Source: Candidatus Brocadiaceae bacterium
GTDB taxonomy: Bacteria; Planctomycetota; Brocadiia; SM23-32
DNA length: 34,509 bases
Assembly (NCBI GenBank): GCA_003551305.1
Contig: PUMJ01000046.1
Location: 1 to 34,509, forward strand
Reading direction: 5' to 3'
This document shows, piece by piece, positions 17,377 to 24,937 of the stretch. The notes below the pieces were generated by a model. The model was not told where the DNA came from. It did not search any database and saw nothing but the letters and a program-made list of their open reading frames with translations. The position numbers and the translations under genes were made by a program. The first letter of the stretch is position 1. Each line of letters begins with the position of its first letter.

Positions 17377-18690
17377 TCAGGGGCTGTCCTGTACCCTGCG
17401 TGTCCGCTCCGCAAGCTCCGTGATGGCCCGCTCGCCCTCGCCGAAGACGGCCGTCTCCACACGGTCGTTGAGCGGTTCGACCCAGTGCTCGGGGATGGCG
17501 TCGGCCCCGAGCAGCGCGCCGATCACGGAGCCGGCCGTGGCGCCGTTGCAGTCGGTATCCAGCCCGGCCTGCACCGCCAGGCCGATGGTGCGGGAGAAGT
17601 CCATCTCGCCCCACAGCAGGGCGCGGGCGACGATGGCCGCGTTGTTGATGGTGTGCACAGGGTGGTAGTGGCCGTAAGACTCGATGATGCCCTCCAGGGC
17701 ATCCTCCGCGCTCAGGCCGTCGGCATGCCAGCCGAGCACCTCCCGAAGGGCCTCGGAGAGCCGGCTCTCGCGGGGTATCTCGGTCAGGCTGATCTCGATA
17801 GCCTTGATCGCGTCGTCGCACGCGAAGGCGGCTGCCAGCATGGCGGCCACCCACATCTCGCCGTAGATGCCGTTCTTGGTGTGGCTGATGCAGGCGTCCC
17901 TGAAAGCGAGCCCGGCGGCCTCTTCGGGCCGGCCGGGGCAGGCGTAGCCGAATGCGTCGGCGCGTATCTGCGCGCCTATCCATTCCCGGTAGGGGTTGCG
18001 ATGGCGCGCGCTCTCGGGCGGCCAGATGCCGTTGACGAAGTTGCGGTAAGCGACCCGTTCGGCGGTGTAGGTACGATGGTAGGGCAGGTGGGCCAGCCAG
18101 AACTCGGCGACATGGCGGGGTTCGAACTGCCGGCCGTGTTCTTCCAGGATCCGCAGCCCCACGACGGTATAGTCTATGTCGTCATCCCGCACGCCATGGG
18201 TGATGTTGCCGCGCAACACGGGGCTGCCTTCGGGCAGGGCGACGCCGCGGTTGTTCTCGGGGCATTCCGGCAGGTAATCATCCAACTGTTCCAGATCGCA
18301 GACCTCCATCAAGTCGGCGATCTTGCCGTGGTCCCAGCCCTCGAGGGGTTTGCCCAGCATGCAGCCGCAGATGCGGCCGAGCCACGCCCCCAGTGTCTTG
18401 TCCTCCAGGGTGACCGTGGAAAGCGTCACGGAGATGTGACGGGGCCCCTCCGGGCAGCGGGGGCGGACCCTGTCCAGCGCACTCGGTTCGTCATAGGGGA
18501 AGTCGGACACGGGCTGCAGGTTCCGCAGAGCGTGGCAGACGGCTTCCATCTGTTCCGCGGCGTCAGGAGGGGCCTCCCGGCCGATGAGTTCGACGCGCCG
18601 CTCCCACTCCCAGGTCTCGCAACCCTGTTCCGACAGCGTCGTCAGTTCCTCGCGCGCGTAGCTGATGAGTTCTTCGAGGTCTTTGTCCAT
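17377..18690 (-). CDS. ADP-ribosylglycohydrolase family protein
   Basis: A 437-residue protein of the ADP-ribosylglycohydrolase (DraG/ARH) family, all-helical enzymes with two Mg ions that remove ADP-ribose from targets. The catalytic domain starts near residue 97 (DKTLGAWLGRICGCMLGKPL). Metal-ligand motifs are RDDDIDYTVVGLRILEEHG near 168 and AGLDTDCNGATAGSVIGALL near 385. A ~95-residue N-terminal extension without a recognised domain precedes it. GGGAGG lies about 6 bases before the ATG. It is followed closely on the same strand by the GT9-kinase fusion (19 bases) and then cutA. No ADP-ribosyltransferase is visible in the window, so the substrate is unknown and could be a small molecule. 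Confidence 0.9.
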   Translation of the reverse strand: MDKDLEELISYAREELTTLSEQGCETWEWERRVELIGREAPPDAAEQMEAVCHALRNLQPVSDFPYDEPSALDRVRPRCPEGPRHISVTLSTVTLEDKTLGAWLGRICGCMLGKPLEGWDHGKIADLMEVCDLEQLDDYLPECPENNRGVALPEGSPVLRGNITHGVRDDDIDYTVVGLRILEEHGRQFEPRHVAEFWLAHLPYHRTYTAERVAYRNFVNGIWPPESARHRNPYREWIGAQIRADAFGYACPGRPEEAAGLAFRDACISHTKNGIYGEMWVAAMLAAAFACDDAIKAIEISLTEIPRESRLSEALREVLGWHADGLSAEDALEGIIESYGHYHPVHTINNAAIVARALLWGEMDFSRTIGLAVQAGLDTDCNGATAGSVIGALLGADAIPEHWVEPLNDRVETAVFGEGERAITELAERTRRVQDSP

Positions 18691-18733
18691 CGGTTCCTCC
18701 CGGCCCGGCGCGGTTAGATGACCCGACGCCTAA

Positions 18734-18762
18734 TACCTATCACAAAATCCCCCGGGGTGCAA
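18734..18762 (-). promoter_or_regulatory. Candidate promoter for ADP-ribosylglycohydrolase-GT9/kinase-cutA
   Basis: On the minus strand, TTGCAC (18762-18757) and TAGGTA (18739-18734) are spaced by 17 bases, about 45 bases before the ATG at 18690. The -10 match is weak. Confidence 0.35.
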
Positions 18763-18867
18763 CAGGCGCGGCGGACCGGCACGCGGGTCAGATGGCCGAC
18801 AGGGCCGCGGGCGGGCCGACCGAGCGGCTCGCGGGCCATGCTCCGTCATGGCCATCGCCGCCGCTGC

Positions 18868-18896
18868 TTGCAGCGCGCCGCCCGGGCGCCTAAAAT
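18868..18896 (+). promoter_or_regulatory. Candidate promoter for the M48 protease gene
   Basis: TTGCAG (18868-18873), 17 bases, TAAAAT (18891-18896). It overlaps the potential start codon at 18895 and therefore favours translation from the ATG at 18943. Confidence 0.45.
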
Positions 18897-18942
18897 GCGT
18901 GCCGGCTACCTGCTCCGTGAACCCGTCGGGATACCTGGACGC

Positions 18943-20292
18943 ATGCTGTTGCCCTTCCTGCTGAGCGTGCTTCTTCTGTACGCGCCGCTTCCGGCGGTTC
19001 CGGCTGCCGAGGCCTGGGGCGTCATCGCCGGGGGTGTGGCCGTGTTGGCGGTGCTGAATGCGGGCATCTGCTGGCTGGGCACCCGCCTGGCCCTGCGCCT
19101 TCAACGGACTTCGTGGCGGCTGGGAGAACTGGCCGCCGCCCGCGTCTTCTCATTCCTGAAAGGCCTGGTCGTCGGCCTCGTGGCGGCAGACGTATTCGTG
19201 CTCAGGTGGCCGCTGCTGGTCGAGGCGCTGCTGAGCCGACACCGGTGGGTCGTCCTGGCCGACGACCTGCTGCTGCTGCTGCCCGCCGTGGTGATGGTGC
19301 TCACTGTGATGGCCTTCGAGCATCAGGTCGAGGTCCGCCAGGGCCGTGTCGCCCTCGGGCTGGGGCGCTACCTGTGGCTGCGGTTCCGTGTCGAACTGGG
19401 CATCATACTGGGGCCGTGGCTGGCGCTGGTGCTGGTGACGGACGTGCTTCACGCGCTCTTTTACGACTCCCCCCACGCGATGCTGGCCGAGACGCTCGGC
19501 ACGGGGGGAGTTCTGGCCACCCTGGTCGTGTTGAGCCCCCTGCTGCTGAGGCGCGTCTGGAGCACAAGCCCACTGCCGGAAGGGCCCCTGCGAGAACGGC
19601 TGGATGAGTTCTGCCAGCGCACCGGCTTCCGCTGCCGCGAAATCCTGGTCTGGCACACCCACGACCACCTGACCAACGCCGGTATCATCGGCCCCTTTCC
19701 CCTGCTGCGTTACGTGCTGCTGACCGATGCGCTGGTGAGCCGATGCACCGAGGACGAGATCGAGGCCGTCTTCGCCCACGAGGTGGGCCACGCCCGTCAG
19801 CATCACCTGGCCTTCTACCTGCTGCTGGCACTGGCCTTTCTGGTCTTCAACATCAACCTGATGGACCTGCTGGCGTGGCTCGGCTGGGTGCGGCCCCTGG
19901 ACCACATACTCGGCTTTGACATGACGTTGCGCCAGGCAGTCGCCTTGCTCGGTTTTGCGGCTTTCTACTGGCTGGTCGTCTTCGGCTTCATCTCCCGGCG
20001 CATGGAGCAACAGGCGGACCTGTTCAGCCTGCGCAAGATCGAACGTCCGGAGACCTTCCTGACGGCCCTGGAGAAGCTCGGCTCCCTGAACCGCGCCCCC
20101 CGCCGCCTCTCCTTCTGGCGCCACTTCAGCATCGGACGACGGGTTGACTTCCTGCAGGACGTGCTGGAGGACCCGAGCGTCGGCCGGCGCTTCCTCCTCA
20201 AGGTCTCCCTCATCAAGGTCGTCACAGGGGTCGCCTTCCTGGCAGCCCTGGCGCGTTTGCTGCTGGCTCGGCCCGAGGTCTTCGGCCTGTAA
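18943..20292 (+). CDS. M48-family membrane zinc metalloprotease (Ste24/HtpX-like)
   Basis: The predicted ~449-residue integral membrane protease has four or five hydrophobic segments in its N-terminal 250 residues (LLPFLLSVLLLYAPL, WGVIAGGVAVLAVLNAGIC, LVVGLVAADVFVL, DLLLLLPAVVMVLTVM, LGPWLALVLVTDVLHALF). The M48 catalytic domain follows: VFAHEVGHARQHH supplies the HExxH zinc site, and MEQQADLFSL provides the third ligand Glu and the following Asp. Two more membrane helices lie between these motifs, the Ste24/M48A arrangement. The family degrades or processes membrane proteins. The open frame extends upstream to 18718, but only from 18895 or 18943 does it look like protein. The promoter -10 at 18891 makes 18943 the likelier start. 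Confidence 0.88.
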   Translation: MLLPFLLSVLLLYAPLPAVPAAEAWGVIAGGVAVLAVLNAGICWLGTRLALRLQRTSWRLGELAAARVFSFLKGLVVGLVAADVFVLRWPLLVEALLSRHRWVVLADDLLLLLPAVVMVLTVMAFEHQVEVRQGRVALGLGRYLWLRFRVELGIILGPWLALVLVTDVLHALFYDSPHAMLAETLGTGGVLATLVVLSPLLLRRVWSTSPLPEGPLRERLDEFCQRTGFRCREILVWHTHDHLTNAGIIGPFPLLRYVLLTDALVSRCTEDEIEAVFAHEVGHARQHHLAFYLLLALAFLVFNINLMDLLAWLGWVRPLDHILGFDMTLRQAVALLGFAAFYWLVVFGFISRRMEQQADLFSLRKIERPETFLTALEKLGSLNRAPRRLSFWRHFSIGRRVDFLQDVLEDPSVGRRFLLKVSLIKVVTGVAFLAALARLLLARPEVFGL

Positions 20293-20317
20293 AGCCTCTG
20301 CCGGGGCCCCCGAGGCT
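20293..20317. terminator. Possible terminator stem after the M48 gene
   Basis: AGCCTC (20293-20298) and GAGGCT (20312-20317) form an inverted repeat around a GC-rich loop directly after the stop codon. No T-run follows, so Rho-independent termination is uncertain. Confidence 0.35.
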
Positions 20318-20400
20318 CGCGCCGGGCTACGCCCTGGCCAGCCGCCGCGCGGTGCTTGCGACCGTCGGCTGAAGGCGGCAGCGCAGTTGGACCAGGCTTT

Positions 20401-21072
20401 TCAAAGCAGGTCCTTGACCATCAGGTGGCATTCGCCCTCGAGGTCGGCGAACGGCCGCCGGCCCATGTGTCGGAACTCGGCGTACCGCACGCTGTGCAGG
20501 CTGCGGAAGCCGCACTTTTCGTGGCAGCGCCGCGAGGCCGGGCCGGTGCATTCGGCCGCGGCGTGGGTGTAGCCCAGTTCGCCGGCGCGCTCGAGCGCCA
20601 TCCGCAGCATTCGCGTCGCGATGCCCCGCCCCTCATATCCCGGCGCCACCCCCACTCCGCTGATGTGAAGCCACCGGCCGCCGCCCAGGCGCTCCTCCAG
20701 CGGCTCGCGCAACTGCTCCAGCAACGCCAGTGCGGCCAGGGCCTTCTCCGCCTCCGAGGCGCTGAGGCCCTCGGGCAGGCCGGAAGGGGTCTGCTCCAGG
20801 GGGTCGCCGCAGACCACGAACCCCACCAGAGCGTTGCGGGCGTCCTCGTCAACCGCCTTCATCCACAGCCCTGCCTCCAGTGAACGCCTACCATATCCTG
20901 TGCCGAGCAGTTCCCTGGCGAAAGCGAAGGTCCTATCCTCTCCGAAGCTCTGACTGCTCAGCAACGGCTCGCGCTGATGGAATATCCTGGCGTAAAGCCG
21001 CAAAATCGCATCAGCATCCTGAGGCGCGGCCGGCACGCACAGGATGTCGGCATTATCCGCTCGGTCCATCAT
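20401..21072 (-). CDS. GNAT-family N-acetyltransferase, 223 residues
   Basis: A single-domain GNAT protein. Motif A is visible as ISGVGVAPGYEGRGIATRMLRMAL (acetyl-CoA pyrophosphate loop, EGRGIA). A late C-terminal strand, AAAECTGPASRRCHEKCGFR, has the 'S...hekcGF' feature found in GNATs acting on amines or amino acids. The N-terminal half (AILRLYARIFHQREPL) resembles diamine or arylalkylamine-type acetyltransferases, but the acceptor is unknown. Two adjacent ATGs (21072 and 21069) follow AAAGGAG. The second has the better spacing (7 bases). It is convergent with the M48 protease gene and divergent from the pseudopilin operon. Confidence 0.85.
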   Translation of the reverse strand: MMDRADNADILCVPAAPQDADAILRLYARIFHQREPLLSSQSFGEDRTFAFARELLGTGYGRRSLEAGLWMKAVDEDARNALVGFVVCGDPLEQTPSGLPEGLSASEAEKALAALALLEQLREPLEERLGGGRWLHISGVGVAPGYEGRGIATRMLRMALERAGELGYTHAAAECTGPASRRCHEKCGFRSLHSVRYAEFRHMGRRPFADLEGECHLMVKDLL

Positions 21073-21193
21073 CGCGCTCCTTTTGCTGGCAGGGCCCGCT
21101 ACCCCCCTGGTGCTTTTCGGCTCCACAGCTTCGCATTATGGCCCGGCCGGGCGGACAAAGCAAGCCGCCGCGCGCTTCCCAGTTCTTTGCAAT

Positions 21194-21239
21194 GGCGGCG
21201 CGCTCGCTGCACACGGCCGCCGGCTCCGAGCGCGCCGCC
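21194..21239. repeat. 13-bp perfect inverted repeat in intergenic region
   Basis: GGCGGCGCGCTCG (21194-21206) and CGAGCGCGCCGCC (21227-21239) pair perfectly around a 20-base GC-rich loop. It lies between the divergent GNAT gene and the pseudopilin operon promoter. Two smaller palindromic stretches follow up to 21340. No T-run is present. Confidence 0.55.
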
Positions 21240-21354
21240 GGCCCGCCGCCGACGGGGGCCGCTGTGTGCCGGCGCGCCTGCCCGGAGGGCCCACGACCGC
21301 CAGCGCGCCGTGCCGGCACGGAACAGGGCCGGCGGCCCTCGGCTGAAAAAAAGC

Positions 21355-21383
21355 TTGACAGGCCGGGGCGAAACCGCGATAAT
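21355..21383 (+). promoter_or_regulatory. Promoter of the pseudopilin operon
   Basis: TTGACA (21355-21360), exactly 17 bases, GATAAT (21378-21383). It is among the best promoter matches in the window. It would begin an RNA near 21390, about 110 bases before the first start codon. Confidence 0.75.
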
Positions 21384-21390
21384 GGCCGCG

Positions 21391-21461
21391 TGACAACAGG
21401 ATGATAGCCGGTTTTCGATACTGGCGTCTTTAGTCTTGAAAACCAGATGTCATAGTTGACA
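21391..21461 (+). promoter_or_regulatory. Structured 5' leader of the pseudopilin operon (candidate regulatory RNA)
   Basis: Right after the predicted transcription start, two nested inverted repeats occur: outer TGACA (21391-21395) with TGTCA (21448-21452), inner GGTTTTC (21410-21416) with GAAAACC (21438-21444). The TGTCA arm can instead pair with TGACA at 21457-21461, an alternative fold of the kind used in attenuators and riboswitches. It does not match the c-di-GMP-I consensus I know. The function is inferred only. Confidence 0.4.
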
Positions 21462-21500
21462 AGGGGCGTTTGCGGGGTTTTCGGAAGGAGGTGCCCGGCC

Positions 21501-22736
21501 ATGGCACAGTTTGATTACGAAGCGGTGGACCCGCAGGGGAACACGGTGGTTGACACCATCGAAGCGCGCAACACCGAGGAGGCGCTCGCACTGTTGCGGA
21601 AGCAGAACCTGTTCCCGACGCGGGTGACGGAGAAGAAGGCGCCGAAGGCAGGCCGTCGGCCTGCCGGAGGGCGGGTGCGCAAGAAGGCGTTTGTCATCGG
21701 CGGCGTACGGGGCAGTGAGCTGACCACCTTCACCCGGCAGCTCTCCACGCTCACCGACGCCGGCATCCCCGTGGTGCAGGCGCTCAACATCCTGGAGCGT
21801 CAGATGCGGCCCTCCGCCCTGCGCAATGTCCTCGGCTCGGTGGCCGACAACGTCGAGGGCGGCGCGTCGCTCTCGGAGGCCATGGCCGAGCATCCGAAGG
21901 CCTTTGACAGCCTCTACTGCAACATGGTGAAGGCAGGGGAGGCCGGCGGAATGCTGGACATCGTGCTTCAACGGCTGGCCGACTTCCGGGAGAAGGCCGC
22001 CCGCCTGCGCCGCCGGGTCCTCAGCGCCCTCATCTACCCGGCGTTCGTGCTGCTGGCCGCCGGAGGCATCCTGACCTTCATCATCGGGTGGATCATCCCC
22101 GAGTTCATCAGCATGTTCATGGAACTGGACGTGGAACTGCCGGCGCCCACGCGCGGCCTGCTGTGGTTCACCGACTGGTTCATCACCTACTGGTACCTGG
22201 TGCCGCTGGTGCCGCTGGGCATCTTTGTGCTCTTCAAGCTGATCGGGGCCACCAAGACCGGCCGGCTCGTGCTGGACTGGCTCAAGTTCAAGCTCCCCCT
22301 GTTCGGCAAGATATTGAACCAGGCGGCCATCGCCCGCTTCACGCGCACCTTCGGAACGCTCATCGGCAGCGGCGTGCCCATCCTGGAGGCGCTCAACATC
22401 TCACGCGACACCGCCGGCAACGCCGTGCTGGCCTCCGCCATCCAGAACGTCCACGACAGCGTGCGCGAGGGTGACCCCATCGCCGCGCCCCTGGGCGAGA
22501 GCCGCGTCTGCGACGACATGGTCGTCAACATGATAGACGTCGGCGAGGAGACCGGCAACCTCGACGCCATGCTTACGAAGGTGGCCGATAACTACGACGA
22601 GCAGGTCGACACCGCCGTGGAGGGCCTCACCAGCCTCATGGAGCCCATCATGATCATCGTTCTGGGCGGCATCGTCGGCTTCATCGTCATCTCCCTGTTC
22701 ATCCCGCTGATCTCGCTGATGGAGGCCATGGCCTGA
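21501..22736 (+). CDS. gspF: Type II secretion / type IV pilus inner-membrane platform protein (GspF/PilC)
   Basis: A 411-residue platform protein that anchors the assembly ATPase and pseudopilus. The N-terminal MAQFDYEAVDPQGN is the typical GspF start. Two GspF domains are seen, each with a 'FTRQLsTL..aGiPv..AL' type block: FTRQLSTLTDAGIPVVQAL near residue 77 and FTRTFGTLIGSGVPILEAL near 280. Three hydrophobic segments are present (VLLAAGGILTFIIGWIIP, WYLVPLVPLGIFVLFKLI, IMIIVLGGIVGFIVISLFI). GEAGGMLD and GEETGNLDAML are the conserved glutamate loops. GGAAGGAGGTG precedes the ATG at 21501. It opens an operon of prepilin-like genes. The ATPase, secretin and prepilin peptidase are not in this window. 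Confidence 0.95.
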   Translation: MAQFDYEAVDPQGNTVVDTIEARNTEEALALLRKQNLFPTRVTEKKAPKAGRRPAGGRVRKKAFVIGGVRGSELTTFTRQLSTLTDAGIPVVQALNILERQMRPSALRNVLGSVADNVEGGASLSEAMAEHPKAFDSLYCNMVKAGEAGGMLDIVLQRLADFREKAARLRRRVLSALIYPAFVLLAAGGILTFIIGWIIPEFISMFMELDVELPAPTRGLLWFTDWFITYWYLVPLVPLGIFVLFKLIGATKTGRLVLDWLKFKLPLFGKILNQAAIARFTRTFGTLIGSGVPILEALNISRDTAGNAVLASAIQNVHDSVREGDPIAAPLGESRVCDDMVVNMIDVGEETGNLDAMLTKVADNYDEQVDTAVEGLTSLMEPIMIIVLGGIVGFIVISLFIPLISLMEAMA

Positions 22737-22774
22737 GAAGGTCCCCCCGGGCCGCTCCGGAAAGGAGAGACACA

Positions 22775-23572
22775 ATGTGCAGAACCCGAGACAGAGCCGC
22801 CTTCACACTGGTCGAGCTGCTGGTGGTCATAGGCATCATCGCCATCCTGGCCGCCATGCTGCTGCCCGCCCTCACCGCCGCCCGCACCAGGGCACAGGAG
22901 ACCAGCACCCGCAGCCTTATCCAGCAGGCCGAGATCGCCGCCCAGAGCTTTTTCAACGACTACGGCGACTACCCCCCGAGCACGTGGGAGGAGGCCGCCC
23001 GTATGTTCGACATTGACCTCGGCCTGGTGGGTGATGCGGACGAATTCAACGAGGGCATCGAAGTCTTCCTCGCCTGTGTGACCACCCGGCTCGGCGGCCC
23101 CTACCTGGAGCCGGCCGACCCCGAACTGGGCAATACCGATGAAGACTTCAACCAGGCGCTCTTGGAAGGCACCAACTCGTACTACGCACACACGGGCGAG
23201 CTGTTCGAGCTGGTGGACTACTGGGAGAACCCCCTCGTCTATATCCACAACCGCGAGTACTACGACACGGACGGACGGTACACTGACGGTGAAGGAGAAT
23301 CGCATCCTTTGCCCGATAACCATTCACTGCATCCTGATGATGACGATAGCCAGTACGTCCGCTACGTGAGCGCGGACGAGGAGGAGTTGCGCCTCTACAG
23401 CCGTAGTCACGTAGAGTTCCGCGCGGGGCGGCCCCCCAACCTCAACTCCTTCCAGTTGTTCAGTCTCGGTTCTCGCGGCGTTCGGAACCTCCAGGGGGGC
23501 AATGGGTATTACTACCTGGAACCGGGCGAGTGGCGAGCCCGGCGCAGGATATTGACCAACTGGGAAGAATAA
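22775..23572 (+). CDS. Major-type pseudopilin, GspG-like
   Basis: The predicted 265-residue protein has a class III prepilin signal: a short basic leader (MCRTRDRA) followed by AFTLVELLVVIGIIAILAAM. The +5 Glu is present in the usual hydrophobic helix, but the residue before the Phe is Ala rather than Gly. A MLLPALTAARTRAQ segment, frequent in PVC bacteria, follows. The soluble part is acidic and Tyr-rich, with DYGDYPPS and a GspG-like 'DyWenPlvYi' segment (LVDYWENPLVYI near residue 145). GGAAAGGAGAG precedes the ATG. It is co-transcribed with gspF (38-base gap). It is about twice the size of a classical GspG. Confidence 0.85.
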   Translation: MCRTRDRAAFTLVELLVVIGIIAILAAMLLPALTAARTRAQETSTRSLIQQAEIAAQSFFNDYGDYPPSTWEEAARMFDIDLGLVGDADEFNEGIEVFLACVTTRLGGPYLEPADPELGNTDEDFNQALLEGTNSYYAHTGELFELVDYWENPLVYIHNREYYDTDGRYTDGEGESHPLPDNHSLHPDDDDSQYVRYVSADEEELRLYSRSHVEFRAGRPPNLNSFQLFSLGSRGVRNLQGGNGYYYLEPGEWRARRRILTNWEE

Positions 23573-23589
23573 CAGAGGAGACCGCCGCC

Positions 23590-24918
23590 ATGTCCCGCGC
23601 CCGCAGCCGCCCCGTCCGCGCCGTCTCCGGTGCCGGCCGACCGGCCTTCACAATGGTCGAGATGCTGGTCGTGATGGGCATCATCACCATCGTGGCCGCC
23701 ATCACCGTCGCCTCCCACGTCAGCATCACCCGGCGCAATGCCCGCGAGGGCGCCATCGAGACGATCATGAACACCCTGCGCCAGGCCCGCATGTCCGCCG
23801 TGGACAGCGGCCGCGGGGCCGTCGTGCGCATAGACCCCGAGGCCCGCGCCCTCTACGGTTTGGCCAGCAACATAGAGGCCGCCTGGCACTTCGAACAGAT
23901 AGTTGACGGTGAGACGCCCGGCGCGCGGGGGATGGATGGCGTGGTTTCCGGCGCGGCGATACACCCGGACGGCGTCCTGGGGCTCTGCCTGGAGTTCGCC
24001 GGTGGCGACTACGTGGACTGCGGCAGGTACCCCGTCTACGACCAGACCGGCGGCATCCGCCTGGAGGCATGGGTGCGCCCGGAGACGGGCGGCGGCACCA
24101 TCCTGGCCAAGACCGACGACGCCGAACGGGGATACGCGTTCTACCTCGACGGCGACGCCCTGGCCGCGACGTTTTACGCCCGTGATGACGATGACGATGA
24201 TACCCCGATCAGCATCTCCGGCGGGGAGGTGCGCACCCGCCGCTGGTCGCACGTGGCGGTGGAGTTCGATGGCTTCGAGGCGCGACTGTTCGTCAACGAC
24301 ACACTGGTGGAGCGCCTTGACCATGAGGACACCGCCGACGGGTGGGAACCACCGGCGCGCATCCGGCCGGCCACCCGCGAGAGCCTCCTCATCGGGGAGG
24401 GCTTTGAGGGTCGCATTGACGAGGCGCGGCTACTCAGCGTCGCCGGCGGCGAGCCGGTCGAACTGCCCACGGGCGTCGTGCTGGCGACCTCGCACCAGGT
24501 CATTTACTTCGACGGGCAGGGTTACCTCGACGTCGAGCAGATGGGCGAGGACGCCAACGTCTTTGTCGCCGTGGGCGACCCCTACCAGCGGGCCACCTTG
24601 CACCAGATAGACGGCGACAATTACCTGGAGGTGCGCCCCGAGAACCCCTTCCCCACCGCCGGCGGCATGCTGCTGGTAGCCAGCGAGTACGAGGACGCCG
24701 AGGGCAACGAGCGCATCCGTTACGAACTCGTCCGCTATGAGGGGGTTGACGAGGACAACCCGCGGCGGCTGCTCAACCTGGAGCGGGCCCTCCACGAGGT
24801 CATCAGGGAAGAGGACGGCGCCGCCGAGCACGAAGAGGGCAGTGATGTCTACTTCGCCCGCCTCGCCCGCGTGGGCCCCACGGGCATGGTCCGCCGCCGA
24901 AGGCATGATGATGACTGA
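23590..24918 (+). CDS. GspH-like pseudopilin with inserted LamG domain
   Basis: The predicted 442-residue protein begins with a prepilin leader (AFTMVEMLVVMGIITIVAAI) and the early GspH-like helix (NTLRQARMSAVDSGRGAVVRID). The sequence then enters a LamG/concanavalin-A-like domain at about residues 95-285. This has AAWHFEQ, LCLEFAGGDYVDCG, GGIRLEAWVRP, GYAFYLDGD, RRWSHVAVEFDGFEARLFVN and FEGRIDEARLLSVAGGEP, the standard LamG strand landmarks. The GspH-like tail resumes afterwards with VVLATSHQVIYFDGQGYLD. Near 357-420 is a weak copy of the operon's shared module (see findings). Start at 23590 after GAGGAG, 17 bases after the previous stop. LamG domains usually bind carbohydrates or mediate protein contacts outside the cell. 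Confidence 0.8.
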   Translation: MSRARSRPVRAVSGAGRPAFTMVEMLVVMGIITIVAAITVASHVSITRRNAREGAIETIMNTLRQARMSAVDSGRGAVVRIDPEARALYGLASNIEAAWHFEQIVDGETPGARGMDGVVSGAAIHPDGVLGLCLEFAGGDYVDCGRYPVYDQTGGIRLEAWVRPETGGGTILAKTDDAERGYAFYLDGDALAATFYARDDDDDDTPISISGGEVRTRRWSHVAVEFDGFEARLFVNDTLVERLDHEDTADGWEPPARIRPATRESLLIGEGFEGRIDEARLLSVAGGEPVELPTGVVLATSHQVIYFDGQGYLDVEQMGEDANVFVAVGDPYQRATLHQIDGDNYLEVRPENPFPTAGGMLLVASEYEDAEGNERIRYELVRYEGVDEDNPRRLLNLERALHEVIREEDGAAEHEEGSDVYFARLARVGPTGMVRRRRHDDD

Positions 24919-24937
24919 GCACACCCGACATCATCTA

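Noticed and set aside
18718-18942. N-terminal extension of the M48 protease
   Set aside because: The extension is Arg/Pro-rich and non-hydrophobic, and a promoter -10 box lies within it.
21384-21500. c-di-GMP-I riboswitch before the pseudopilin operon
   Set aside because: The conserved GEMM sequence blocks are absent, although the leader does look structured.
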